Source: Frankiaceae bacterium (lineage in GTDB: Bacteria > Actinomycetota > Actinomycetes > JAVEEB01). Taken from it: a DNA stretch of 14,833 nucleotides. Made by a program: the position numbers and the translations under genes. Shown here in pieces: positions 6,302-12,730 of this stretch (position 1 is the first letter of the stretch; every line of letters begins with the position of its first letter). The stretch is taken from assembly GCA_030840665.1 (NCBI GenBank), contig JAVEEB010000287.1:1-14833 (forward strand), in the 5' to 3' direction. The notes below the pieces were generated by a model. It searched no databases. It worked only from the letters and a program-made list of their open reading frames with translations, and had not been told where the DNA came from.

Positions 6302-7384
6302 TCAGCAGATCCGCGGCAGCGGATCGCCCACGAGCATGTCGATCAGTCGGTGGCCTCCGAAGGTCGTGCGCCCCAGCACCCGGCCGGGCGGCTCATCGCG
6401 CACTTCGCCGATGATCGCCGCGTCGCACCCGCTCGGCTGACCGCGCATAGCGGTCAGCGCCGCCTCGGCATGCTCGGGCGCGACGAAGGCCACGAGCTTG
6501 CCCTCGTTGGCGACGTACAACGGGTCGATCCCCAGGATCTCGCCCGCCCCGGCCACCTCGGGGCGCACCGGCAGCCGGCTCTCCTCGATCACGATGCCGA
6601 CCTCCGCCGACAGGGCGATCTCGTTGAGCACCGTGGCGACGCCGCCGCGGGTCGCGTCCCGCATGCAGTGGAGCCCATCCCCGCACGCGGCGAGCATCGC
6701 GTCGACCAACTGCCACAACGGCTGGGTGTCGCTGCGCACGTCAGCCTCGATGTCGAGGTCGCCGCGGGCGAGCATGATCGCAACGCCGTGGTCGCCGATG
6801 GTGCCCGACACGAGCACCTTGTCGCCGGGCCTGACGAACGTGGGCGACAGCACGGCGCGATCGTCGACGACACCAATCCCCGTTGTGACGACGTACAAGG
6901 AATCGCACTTCCCGCGCTCCACGACCTTCGTGTCGCCGGCGATCACCGAGACGGCGGCGGCCCGCGCGGCGTCGGCCATCGCGGTGACTTCGGCCTCGAG
7001 CACCTCCGCGCTGAGTCCTTCCTCCAGGACGAGAGCGGCCGACAATGCGGCCGGCCGGGCGCCCGACACGGCGAGGTCGTTCACCGTCCCGTTGACGGCG
7101 AGCTCACCGATCGACCCGCCAGGAAAACGGATAGGTCGTACGACGAACGCGTCGGTCGTCAGCGCCAGCCGCGACGTGCCGACCGTCAGGAGGCCCGCGT
7201 CGGACAGTGCTTCCAGCGCCGGGTTGGCGAGCAGCGGGACGAGCAGGCCCTCGACGAGTGCGCGGCTCGCCTTACCGCCCGCCCCGTGCGCCATCGTGAT
7301 GCGCTCGTCGCGGAAGCGTTGCGGGCGCCGGCGCATCTGCTCGATCCGGTCGCCGACCTCGGTCTCCGTGAACGACTTGCTCAT
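6302..7384 (-). CDS. hypE: [NiFe] hydrogenase maturation protein HypE
   Basis: A 360-residue HypE of normal length. HypE carries the carbamoyl group received from HypF on its C-terminal cysteine, dehydrates it with ATP to a thiocyanate, and passes cyanide to iron on the HypC-HypD complex. The C-terminus is PRIC, with the catalytic Cys360 last. Other family motifs are AHGAGGK (32-38), GGSIGELAVNGTVNDLAVSGA (in two parts, 89-109), AGDTKV (149-154), RDATRGGVATVLNE (242-255) and NEGKL (293-297), covering the ATP-binding and dimer regions of the PurM-like fold. The start at 7384 adds about 30 residues before the AHGAGG core; ATGs at codons 17 and 31 are alternatives. AGGTG precedes the chosen ATG. 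It lies 13 bases after hypD. The required partner HypF is not in this window. Confidence 0.97.
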   Translation of the reverse strand: MSKSFTETEVGDRIEQMRRRPQRFRDERITMAHGAGGKASRALVEGLLVPLLANPALEALSDAGLLTVGTSRLALTTDAFVVRPIRFPGGSIGELAVNGTVNDLAVSGARPAALSAALVLEEGLSAEVLEAEVTAMADAARAAAVSVIAGDTKVVERGKCDSLYVVTTGIGVVDDRAVLSPTFVRPGDKVLVSGTIGDHGVAIMLARGDLDIEADVRSDTQPLWQLVDAMLAACGDGLHCMRDATRGGVATVLNEIALSAEVGIVIEESRLPVRPEVAGAGEILGIDPLYVANEGKLVAFVAPEHAEAALTAMRGQPSGCDAAIIGEVRDEPPGRVLGRTTFGGHRLIDMLVGDPLPRIC

Positions 7385-7397
7385 GCAAGCACCTGCT

Positions 7398-8525
7398 TCA
7401 TGAGAGCACCTCGAGAGTCAAGCGCTGCTTGGCGTACTGGCCGAAGTTGTAGTACGCCGCGCACGCCCCTTCGGACGAGACCATGCACGTGCCGATCGGC
7501 GTCTCCGGGGTGCACGCCGTGCCGAAGACCTTGCACTCCCAGGGCTTCAGGACACCCTTGAGCACCTCGCCGCACTGGCAGGCCTTCGGATCTGCGACGC
7601 GCACCCCGGGGATCTCGAAGCGCAGCTCGGCGTCGTACTTCGCGAACTTCGGCGCCACCTGCAGCGCCGAGTGCGCGATCGAACCGAGCCCACGCCACTC
7701 GAAGAACGGCCGCAACGCGAACACGTTCGCGAGCACCTTGAGGGCGACGGGGTTGCCGTCGTACGAGACGACGCGGCTGTACTGGTTTTCGACTTCCGCG
7801 CGCCCCTCGGTGAACTGCTTCATGATCATGTAGACCGACTGCAGCAGGTCCAGTGGCTCGAAGCCGGCGCACACGAGAGGTAGCCCGAAGTCGCGGGAGA
7901 TCCACTCGTACGGCCGGCAACCGATGACCGTGGAGACGTGTCCGGGGCCGATGAACGCGTCGAGCCGCAGGTCGGGCGAGTCGAGGATCGCCTTGATGGC
8001 CGGAATGATCGTGACGTGGTTGCAGAAGACGGAGAAGTTGTCGATGCCTTCGGCCTCTGCCCGCAGAATGGTCAGCGCCGTTGACGGAGCGGTCGTCTCG
8101 AAGCCGATCGCGTAGAAGACCACCTGGCGATCGGGGTTGTCGCGGGCGATCCGCAGCGCGTCCAGGGGCGAGTAGACCATCCGGATGTCGGTGCCGCGCG
8201 CGTTCGCCTCCAGGAACGAACCGCGGCCACCCGGCACACGCATCATGTCGCCGAAGCAGGTGAGGATGACGTTGTCGCGCTCGGCGATCGCGATGCCGTC
8301 GTCGACGCGGCCCATCGGGATGACACACACCGGGCAGCCCGGACCGTGCACCAGCTCGATGTTCTCCGGCAGGTGGTCCTGCACGCCGTAGCGGTAGATC
8401 GTGTGCGTGTGGCCGCCGCAGACCTCCATGATCTTGTAGTGCCTGTTGGGCTCACACAGCTGCGCGATCTCGCGGCTGAGGACCTGGGCCAGCTCGGGGT
8501 TGCGGAACTCGTCGACGAACTTCAT
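7398..8525 (-). CDS. hypD: [NiFe] hydrogenase maturation protein HypD
   Basis: A 375-residue HypD, the iron-sulfur scaffold on which, with HypC, the Fe(CN)2CO group is built in the cytoplasm. All signature elements are present: CGGHTHTIYRYG with Cys36, GPGCPVCVIP with Cys64 and Cys67 (thiol-redox pair), GFETTAP (141-147), and a C-terminal [4Fe-4S]-type cysteine cluster with Cys316, Cys318, Cys331, Cys338, Cys347 and Cys355 (ACQCGE, WECKVFGTACTPETPIGTC, EGACAAY). The ATG at 8525 starts with MKFVDEFR, as in other HypD proteins, and has AGGAGGGTGACG just upstream inside the end of the preceding gene. The same frame stays open further upstream, but that part is only the shadow of the hypC-like gene. 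Two bases separate it from that gene's stop. Confidence 0.97.
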   Translation of the reverse strand: MKFVDEFRNPELAQVLSREIAQLCEPNRHYKIMEVCGGHTHTIYRYGVQDHLPENIELVHGPGCPVCVIPMGRVDDGIAIAERDNVILTCFGDMMRVPGGRGSFLEANARGTDIRMVYSPLDALRIARDNPDRQVVFYAIGFETTAPSTALTILRAEAEGIDNFSVFCNHVTIIPAIKAILDSPDLRLDAFIGPGHVSTVIGCRPYEWISRDFGLPLVCAGFEPLDLLQSVYMIMKQFTEGRAEVENQYSRVVSYDGNPVALKVLANVFALRPFFEWRGLGSIAHSALQVAPKFAKYDAELRFEIPGVRVADPKACQCGEVLKGVLKPWECKVFGTACTPETPIGTCMVSSEGACAAYYNFGQYAKQRLTLEVLS

Positions 8526-8527
8526 CG

Positions 8528-8779
8528 TCACCCTCCTGTCGCCGCGGCCGCCAGCCGCTCGATCGCGACGCCGGCATGCACGAGCACCCGGTCTCCGGCC
8601 TGCACCGTGCCGACGAGCTCCGTGGCGACGGTTTCCTCGCGGCCCAGCTCGTCGCGGCACCTCGCGTCGGCGCCGACGACGTCCAGCACCGTCAACGCCA
8701 CCGCGACATCGCCGCACGTGATGCAGCCGTCCGTCACGTCGCAGGCCTGCGTCGCCGCCAGGCGGAGGTCGGGCGTCAT
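8528..8779 (-). CDS. Atypical second HypC/HupF-like protein with a CxxC motif
   Basis: An 83-residue protein with the small beta-barrel pattern of the HypC/HupF family in its second half (GTVQAGDRVLVHAGVAIERL, in two parts, residues 57-76, compare EIGDYVLIHVGFAM in the canonical HypC next door). Unlike true HypC it does not begin with MCLAIP, so the essential cysteine at position 2 is absent. It carries CDVTDGCITCGD instead, with Cys13, Cys19 and Cys22, plus Cys41. It overlaps both neighbours closely: its ATG lies in the stop of hypC (4-base ATGA) and its stop is 2 bases before hypD. It may be a metal- or thiol-binding HypC paralogue that assists HypD or the large subunit, or a regulatory partner. 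It cannot simply replace HypC. Confidence 0.8.
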   Translation of the reverse strand: MTPDLRLAATQACDVTDGCITCGDVAVALTVLDVVGADARCRDELGREETVATELVGTVQAGDRVLVHAGVAIERLAAAATGG

Positions 8780-9051
8780 TCGATGCTCGATTCCGCGACC
8801 GCTCGCAGCTCGTCGGTGAACGCCTGTCCCATCAACTCGAGCATGGACAGGGCCTCGGCCGCTTCCTTCTCGTCGACCTTCGACATGGCGAAGCCGACGT
8901 GAATCAGCACGTAGTCGCCGATCTCCAGCTTCACGTCGTCCATCAGGCCAATGTTGATCTTGCGTTTGACGCCGACGACGTCGACGAGCGCGAGCTGATC
9001 ACCGTTGCCAGGAAGGAAACTGACGAGCTGGCCAGGGATGGCGAGACACAT
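8776..9051 (-). CDS. hypC: Hydrogenase maturation chaperone HypC
   Basis: A 91-residue protein starting MCLAIPGQLV, the HypC hallmark, with catalytic Cys2 exposed after Met removal. HypC binds iron together with HypD while CN and CO ligands are added, then escorts the Fe group to the large subunit. The barrel part includes VDVVGVKRKINIGL and EIGDYVLIHVGFAMSK. A helical, acidic C-terminal tail (residues 60-91) ends SSIE. The ATG follows the hypA stop by 2 bases, with GGGGG inside the hypA end acting as ribosome binding site, and its own stop overlaps the next start (ATGA). The start is fixed by the MCLAIP motif; the long open frame upstream is a shadow. Confidence 0.97.
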   Translation of the reverse strand: MCLAIPGQLVSFLPGNGDQLALVDVVGVKRKINIGLMDDVKLEIGDYVLIHVGFAMSKVDEKEAAEALSMLELMGQAFTDELRAVAESSIE

Positions 9052-9053
9052 GG

Positions 9054-9443
9054 TCAGACCCCCTCGTGGGTGTGGGCGGGCACGTGCTCGTCGCTGCGCT
9101 CGGCGTTCGCCGAGACGTACTCGATCCACTCGAGAATCACCTCGTCGCCGCCGGAGACGGCCACGTCGAGTGAGCCACAGGCGGGGCAGGCGGGCGACGG
9201 ATCGGCGGCGTCGAACTCGTTCCGGCAATCCATGCAATGGCCGTGCACCGGCACGACCACGAGCACGGTGGCGGCGCCCTCGGCGGGGGTGCCGGCCGCC
9301 GCCAGCTGGAACGATTGCGCGAATGCGTCCGCGACCACCCGGTGAACGGCCCCGATCCGGACGCCGACCCGCGCCACCGGCCTGCCGCGGGCGCGCCGGT
9401 TGACGGCGTCGAGCACGCCCTCGCAATAGCTCATCTCGTGCAT
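9054..9443 (-). CDS. hypA: Hydrogenase nickel-incorporation protein HypA
   Basis: A 129-residue HypA (usual length 110-120). It delivers nickel to the large subunit, normally with the GTPase HypB. The N-terminus MHEMS holds the nickel-binding His2, and the start is therefore certain. The zinc-binding domain has two CxxC pairs, Cys70/Cys73 (HCMDC) and Cys86/Cys89 (ACPAC). The core has AVHRVVADAFAQSFQLAAAGT, shared with the family (written here only to residue 51). A C-terminal tail with three His residues (HVPAHTHEGV) is slightly longer than usual and could bind metal weakly. hypB is not next to it, unlike in many operons. An excellent ribosome binding site (AGGAGG) precedes it. Confidence 0.95.
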   Translation of the reverse strand: MHEMSYCEGVLDAVNRRARGRPVARVGVRIGAVHRVVADAFAQSFQLAAAGTPAEGAATVLVVVPVHGHCMDCRNEFDAADPSPACPACGSLDVAVSGGDEVILEWIEYVSANAERSDEHVPAHTHEGV

Positions 9444-9448
9444 GCCGA

Positions 9449-9454
9449 CCTCCT
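9449..9454 (-). promoter_or_regulatory. Ribosome binding site of hypA overlapping a stop codon
   Basis: On the minus strand AGGAGG (9454-9449) is a perfect anti-16S match 5 bases before the hypA ATG. Its first two bases are part of the TAG stop of the 39-residue membrane protein gene. Ribosomes finishing the small gene are thus released at the hypA start site, giving tight coupling and probably high HypA output compared with neighbours. Confidence 0.7.
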
Positions 9455-9572
9455 ACATCGATCGCATGCGCAGGTACCGCTTGATGTCCGGCAGGGACCG
9501 GGCGCCGACGACGAGGCCTGCGGCCGCCAGCAACCCGACGACGAACGTGGTGATGATGCCGACCGTTCTCAT
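9453..9572 (-). CDS. Small single-pass membrane protein, 39 aa (DUF6893-like)
   Basis: A 39-residue protein running from an ATG at 9572, which overlaps the stop of the protease gene (ATGA), to a TAG at 9453. It has one hydrophobic helix at about residues 5-24 (GIITTFVVGLLAAAGLVVGA) and a basic tail, SLPDIKRYLRMRSM. By the positive-inside rule the tail should be cytoplasmic. Tiny proteins of this form (described as DUF6893) recur in actinobacterial hydrogenase operons, which supports it as a real gene despite its size; that comparison is from memory. It may be a membrane anchor or an assembly/docking factor for an otherwise soluble hydrogenase or for the nearby maturation proteins. No function is established. 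Confidence 0.75.
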   Translation of the reverse strand: MRTVGIITTFVVGLLAAAGLVVGARSLPDIKRYLRMRSM

Positions 9573-10069
9573 GGTGTGTCCTCCCTGACGCGAGCGGTGT
9601 CGTACTTGGCGAGCTGTTCGGCCAACAGGTCGTGGACGAGCGCGACGGCTCCGTCCACCGCCGCCGCCACCGGGGGCGAGAGGCCGATGCCTTCGCCCAC
9701 GTCGGCCGGCTGGCAACCGACGACGAACGTCGGCGGCAGCTGCCCGCCGAGCTGGCCGAGGCTGGCGAGGACGGCGACGGGGGCCATGCCGTGCGCGTCG
9801 AACTCGCCCTCGCCCAGATCCTCCGGCCCGACCTCCAGCACGCTGAGATCGCCCGCAGAGCCGTGTCCGGGCAGGGCATCCACGACGACGAGCGCGTCGT
9901 ACCCCTCCAGCAAGTCGTACGCGAGGTGCATGCCGCGGATGCCGTAGTCGACGACCGTGACACCCGCCGGCAACGGCCCGGCCGCGAGCCGCCGCGCCAC
10001 CTCGCTGCCGAACGCGTCGTCGGACAGGAAGAGGTTGCCGATGCCGGCAACGAGCACGCCGCCGCTCAT
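9569..10069 (-). CDS. [NiFe] hydrogenase maturation endopeptidase (HybD/HyaD/HoxM family)
   Basis: A 166-residue protein of the M52 peptidase family that cleaves the C-terminal tail of the large subunit after nickel is inserted. The N-terminal GIGNLFLSDDAFG (residues 9-21) matches the family G-x-GN-x-L-x-x-D-D/E motif. The three metal-sensing ligands of E. coli HybD (Glu16, Asp62, His93) correspond to Asp18, Asp64 (VVVDAL) and His93 (DAHGMAP). Its substrate is very likely the large subunit in the same operon, which still carries its 23-residue tail after the C-terminal His. Both ends overlap neighbours by 4 bases (ATGA). The start at 10069 puts the nucleotide-like GIGN motif at residue 9, as usual. 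Confidence 0.95.
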   Translation of the reverse strand: MSGGVLVAGIGNLFLSDDAFGSEVARRLAAGPLPAGVTVVDYGIRGMHLAYDLLEGYDALVVVDALPGHGSAGDLSVLEVGPEDLGEGEFDAHGMAPVAVLASLGQLGGQLPPTFVVGCQPADVGEGIGLSPPVAAAVDGAVALVHDLLAEQLAKYDTARVREDTP

Positions 10070-11460
10070 CGCCGTGCTCCTTCCTCGGCGGGAGCCGACA
10101 GGGGCTCGATCTCCTCGGGGCCGAAGTAGTAGAAGCGACCCGTGGCCCCGTACAGGTCGCTGCCCGGGTCGTCCTCGAGCATCACGGCGACGTGCGTGTG
10201 GCCGTCGACGTCGAAATAGACGCGCGCGACGATCGCCGTCTGGCCGGCGAGGAAGAGGTCCTGCGCGTCCGCGCGGCGGGTCGGGCGCAGCAGCACCCGG
10301 CTGCCCTTGGCGACGCGGACCCCGCCGACGAGAACCGCGTCCGTCTCCGGTTGTGCGCGCGCGTCCTGCCCGGCGTCCCACCACGGCACGTCGTCCGGCT
10401 CGCCGAGGGTCGGAAAGTCAACGGACACAGATTTTTCTGCGTACGAGGAACGGCGGGCGCCGTGCAGCAGCTCCAGCGTCGCGTCGGCCATGCCGTCGGA
10501 CCGCGCGAGGATGGCGGCGGCGCGCGGGTCCGTGCCCCGGGCTTCGGCCTTCTCCGCCTCCGTCATGGTCTGGATGCGCAGGGTCAGGATCTCGTCGATC
10601 TCGGTCGCGTCGAACAGGTCGCCGGCACTCTCCGGGGCGATCGCCGGGTGGTCGCCGAGGATGATCGGCGCGACGAGGACGCCGTCGTGCCCGTCGTCGT
10701 CGGCGATGAGCACGGGCCAGCACCGCTCCTGGGTGCACGCGGCCGCGTCGGGGGCGGCCCAGTCCGGGCCGTCGACCAACGAGACGAAATCCGTGCCCGT
10801 GGCGGTCAGCAAAAGGTGAGTGCCGACGAAGGAGTACCGCGCGGCGACGTCCCGATCGGTCGACCCGGTGACCGGCGTGCGCGACCAGTCCGTGTGGTTG
10901 GCGACGCGGACGTGCAGCACCAGCAGCCGCGGATCGATCGAGCCGCGTGGCGTCAGCGTGACCGTCCCCCGCACGGGCCAGCGGGTGCGCACGAGCCGCC
11001 CTACCAGTCTGCCGTCGTCGTACAAGTGCTCGATCTCTTCGCCGCCGGCGACGGAGACGTTCACGAGGTGCGGGGTGCGGACCGCGAGCCCCGGCACGGC
11101 GATCTCGCGCGGCGACCCTTCATGGAAGGGCACCCAGCGGGTCTCACCGACGAGCAACTCGTCGACGGGTTCCCACCCGTCCGCCGTGCGACGCTCCACG
11201 GCCCGGGACAGCACGTGCAGGAAGCGCAGGAGGATGTCGACGCGCGCCCCGGATCGCCGCTCAAGCAGTAGGTCGGCGGACATGGTGGGCGGCTCACTGA
11301 CACCGGCGGCCGCGGCCCCCGGCGGGCCGAGGATGCCGAACTGCCAGCGCACCTGGTTCTTGGACGAGGACGCCCGGTACGGATACAGGAGATAGCCCTC
11401 GTACAGCACGGCGTCCGCGACCTGCCGTGCGGCCGCCAGGGTCCCGCGGGTCGGCGTCAC
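10066..11460 (-). CDS. Hydrogenase-operon protein of unknown function, 464 aa
   Basis: A 464-residue protein that I do not recognise as a named family. Features seen: an N-terminal YEGYLLYPYRASSSKNQVRW (residues 20-39), a long beta-rich middle, a conserved-looking block GDHPAIAPES, GDLFDATEIDEIL, TLRIQTMTEAEKAEARGTD (269-311), and a separate C-terminal module VRVAKGSRVLLRPTRRADAQDLFLAG (in parts) through FDVDGHTHVAVMLEDDPGSDL to GRFYYFGPEEIEPL (381-454). It has only two cysteines (242 and 247) and no signal peptide or membrane helix, so it should be cytoplasmic. It starts at a GTG overlapping the DUF6084 stop (GTGA), and its stop overlaps the protease ATG. Position between structural accessory genes and maturation genes suggests assembly or regulation of the hydrogenase. 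The much longer open frame to 12543 is a shadow. Confidence 0.85.
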   Translation of the reverse strand: MTPTRGTLAAARQVADAVLYEGYLLYPYRASSSKNQVRWQFGILGPPGAAAAGVSEPPTMSADLLLERRSGARVDILLRFLHVLSRAVERRTADGWEPVDELLVGETRWVPFHEGSPREIAVPGLAVRTPHLVNVSVAGGEEIEHLYDDGRLVGRLVRTRWPVRGTVTLTPRGSIDPRLLVLHVRVANHTDWSRTPVTGSTDRDVAARYSFVGTHLLLTATGTDFVSLVDGPDWAAPDAAACTQERCWPVLIADDDGHDGVLVAPIILGDHPAIAPESAGDLFDATEIDEILTLRIQTMTEAEKAEARGTDPRAAAILARSDGMADATLELLHGARRSSYAEKSVSVDFPTLGEPDDVPWWDAGQDARAQPETDAVLVGGVRVAKGSRVLLRPTRRADAQDLFLAGQTAIVARVYFDVDGHTHVAVMLEDDPGSDLYGATGRFYYFGPEEIEPLSAPAEEGARR

Positions 11461-12110
11461 GTCGTCACCGCCCGCTGCAGTTCGTATGCCGGCGGCAGTA
11501 GGTCTGCGAACGTCTGCTCCCACGAGGTGTGCCCGCGCGCCGACCGGTAGCGCAGCAGCTCGTCGATGGTGCTGCGGTCGAGCCGGATCCAGCCGCCGCC
11601 CGGGAAGTAGGCGTCCATCAACGCGCGCCACGTGCTGACGGGCAGCTGGCACCGGGCCTCGAGCGACCACGACAGTTGCTCGACGGCGAAGCCCGTGGCG
11701 CCGCGGGTGAAGACCGTGCCGCTGAACAGCAGCACCAGCGGGACGGCGCCACCGCTGAGCGCCTGCAGGTATTTGGCGGCCGCGACGTCGAAGTCGTAGC
11801 TGACGGGGACGGGCAGGTCGACGACGGTGCTGCCCTCGAAGCCCTGCACCATCGCGGTGGCGTGCGTCCACAGGAATGGCTTGAGGGTGCTGGCGTAGCG
11901 GTCGGCGGTGCCGAAGAGGTCGGTCAGCCCTGCCTGTTCCAGCTCGTCGTACGGGCGGCGCTGGGGCTCGATGCGGAGCTGGCAGCGCAGCGCAATCGCG
12001 TGTATGCGCTCGCCGCTGGACTCGCTGAGGCGGAGCCGGAAGAGCAGGTGCGGCGCGGCCGCGTGTTCCTGCGGGAGCACCTCGAGCACTTCGGCGGCGA
12101 GGTCTGTCAT
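11457..12110 (-). CDS. DUF6084 family protein of the hydrogenase operon
   Basis: A 217-residue protein matching, from memory, DUF6084, a family tied to actinobacterial-type hydrogenase operons. Recognisable blocks are HAIALRCQLRIEP near residues 37-49, the QRRPYDELEQAGLTDLFG stretch, FLWTHATAMVQGFEG, VDLPVPVSYDFDVAAAKYLQAL, PLVLLFSGTVF and WRALMDAYFPGGGWIRL. There is no cysteine motif, signal peptide or membrane helix; it looks like a soluble beta-rich protein. Its function is unknown. It sits between DUF5947 and the 464-residue protein with 4-base overlaps at both ends (ATGA before, GTGA after), so the three should be made in similar amounts and may form a complex. The start at 12110 is set by that overlap. 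Confidence 0.85.
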   Translation of the reverse strand: MTDLAAEVLEVLPQEHAAAPHLLFRLRLSESSGERIHAIALRCQLRIEPQRRPYDELEQAGLTDLFGTADRYASTLKPFLWTHATAMVQGFEGSTVVDLPVPVSYDFDVAAAKYLQALSGGAVPLVLLFSGTVFTRGATGFAVEQLSWSLEARCQLPVSTWRALMDAYFPGGGWIRLDRSTIDELLRYRSARGHTSWEQTFADLLPPAYELQRAVTT

Positions 12111-12730
12111 GGCGCGCCCGCCGGGCGGCTGCGCGCGCGGACCCGCTCGAAGAACTCGTCGAGGCGGCTCCGCACGTCCTGGCCGCCGTCGAAGCCGCGC
12201 CACAGTTGGCGCAGATGCCCGACCAGCTCGTAGCAGATGTCGATGGGGACGAGGAAAGCCTCGACGCGCTGATCCTTGGTGCGCACGAGCAGCGCCTCGA
12301 CGTCGTTGAGGAGCGTCGCCAACGCGGGGGCTGCAGCGACCACCCGGTCCCAGGCGCCGAGTGACAGCTCGGATTCCGTCGCGCCCGCGGGGCCGGGATA
12401 GAACGCGACGACCCGGTCGAGGGCGGAGTTGCGGAAGAGGAACGCGGTGCCGACGGGCAGCTCCAGCTCGTCCCAGACCGGCAGGGGCAGGTCGGCGAAG
12501 GACAGGTACCGATCAGGCACCGCACGGAAGGCCAGGGTCGCATCGTCGTGCGTGAACAACAGGTAGCAGGGGCGGCACGTGCACAACAGCGAGCGGGTGC
12601 CCACGTTCACGACATGCTGGTGCGCGTCCGCAATGGGAGCCGCGCACATCTCGCAGCGCTCGTACGACGCCGGCTCCGGCCGCGTGGACCGGATGCGCGC
12701 CAGCACCGAAAGGGCCGCGGGATTCGTCAT
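12107..12730 (-). CDS. DUF5947 family protein with cysteine-rich N-terminus
   Basis: A 207-residue protein resembling DUF5947 (family recalled, not searched), which accompanies group 1h hydrogenases. The N-terminal 60 residues hold a zinc-ribbon-like or iron-sulfur-type cluster of cysteines: CEMC (26, 29) and CTCRPC (50, 52, 55), with HQH at 37-39 between them. The rest continues through YLLFTHDDATLAFRAVPDRY and FYPGPAGATESEL to a C-terminal block LVPIDICYELVGHLRQLWRGFDGG. This suggests a metal-binding head on a soluble domain, possibly for electron transfer or cluster delivery; which metal is bound is unknown. It is coupled by ATGA to the NifU/Rieske-like gene before it and to DUF6084 after it. 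Confidence 0.87.
   Translation of the reverse strand: MTNPAALSVLARIRSTRPEPASYERCEMCAAPIADAHQHVVNVGTRSLLCTCRPCYLLFTHDDATLAFRAVPDRYLSFADLPLPVWDELELPVGTAFLFRNSALDRVVAFYPGPAGATESELSLGAWDRVVAAAPALATLLNDVEALLVRTKDQRVEAFLVPIDICYELVGHLRQLWRGFDGGQDVRSRLDEFFERVRARSRPAGAP

Noticed and set aside
6275..7561. 428-residue plus-strand frame across hypE
   Set aside because: Low-complexity His/Arg/Gly-rich translation antisense to a clear HypE; typical GC-rich antisense shadow.
8525..8717. N-terminal extension of hypD
   Set aside because: The extra 64 codons are Arg/Gly-rich, overlap the HypC-like gene in another frame, and HypD proteins start at MKFVDEF-like sequences with a good ribosome binding site here.
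9052..10050. Long open frame upstream of hypC on the minus strand
   Set aside because: It is the out-of-frame shadow of hypA and the protease; MCLAIP fixes the hypC start at 9051.
10066..12543. 825-residue open frame on the minus strand
   Set aside because: Its N-terminal 361 codons run antiframe through the DUF5947 and DUF6084 genes and are Arg/Ala/Pro-rich shadow. The real gene begins at the GTG at 11460, which overlaps the DUF6084 stop.
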